Shown: in pieces, positions 10,557 through 10,572 of the stretch
How the letters are laid out: the number at the start of each line of letters is the position of its first letter
Numbering within the stretch: position 1 is the stretch's first letter
Assembly: GCA_009835515.1 (NCBI GenBank)
Contig: VXXH01000178.1
Span: forward strand, 1-10,572
DNA length: 10,572 bases
Direction: 5' to 3'
Source: Candidatus Poribacteria bacterium
GTDB lineage: Bacteria > Poribacteria > WGA-4E > WGA-3G
Program-made: the position numbers and the translations under genes
The notes under the pieces: model-generated
What the model saw: only the letters and a program-made list of their open reading frames with translations
Told to the model about the DNA's origin: nothing
The model's database searches: none

Positions 10557-10572
10557 TATTTTTGGGCTATGA

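Overview
The window is one strand of densely packed small genes. Every gene I can support lies on the minus strand, so transcription runs from about 10570 down to 1. Most products are 25-220 residues and belong to no family I recognise. Most genes start behind a strong AAGGAG-type ribosome site, and nine neighbouring pairs share the four-base ATGA stop/start overlap. There are no ribosomal, metabolic, tRNA, transposase, integrase, capsid or tail genes. This layout fits the early or accessory region of a tailed bacteriophage (free or integrated) or a similar mobile element of a bacterium using the standard code. The host cannot be named from the sequence.

Layout in transcription order. (1) 10572-1687 is one long operon of about 24 confident genes, plus several very small ones. 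Recognisable hints are few: two putative helix-turn-helix proteins (6437-6763 and a winged helix at 4695-4949), two putative zinc-binding proteins (7456-7851 and 2621-2890), two possible SH3-like small barrels (2362-2649 and 3543-3755), a 51-residue single-span membrane protein (7288-7443), a 120-residue protein with a Cys-containing motif I associate with phage hypotheticals (6744-7106), and a two-domain protein with a Pro/Glu/Thr linker (5260-5919). The operon ends at a strong bidirectional terminator at 1631-1672. (2) 1373-1630 has no convincing gene. It holds a 19-base-pair imperfect hairpin and two families of short direct repeats. (3) A long hairpin followed by nine T's (1283-1356, minus strand) sits just upstream of the next gene, where an attenuator would be. 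(4) 1265-49 is a two-gene unit, both genes exactly 192 codons. One is a candidate 2-oxoglutarate/Fe(II) oxygenase-like protein; the other is unknown. Beyond its end, at the left edge, is half of a second copy of the same hairpin, with the same 14-base loop.

The best candidates for something undescribed are the repeated conserved-loop hairpin that brackets the two-gene unit, the structured repeat-rich leader before it, and the possible oxygenase inside it. Gene starts were moved downstream from the longest open frame where a strong ribosome site and an upstream overlapping gene agreed. This exposed small genes of 39, 49 and 51 residues that longest-frame calling would miss.
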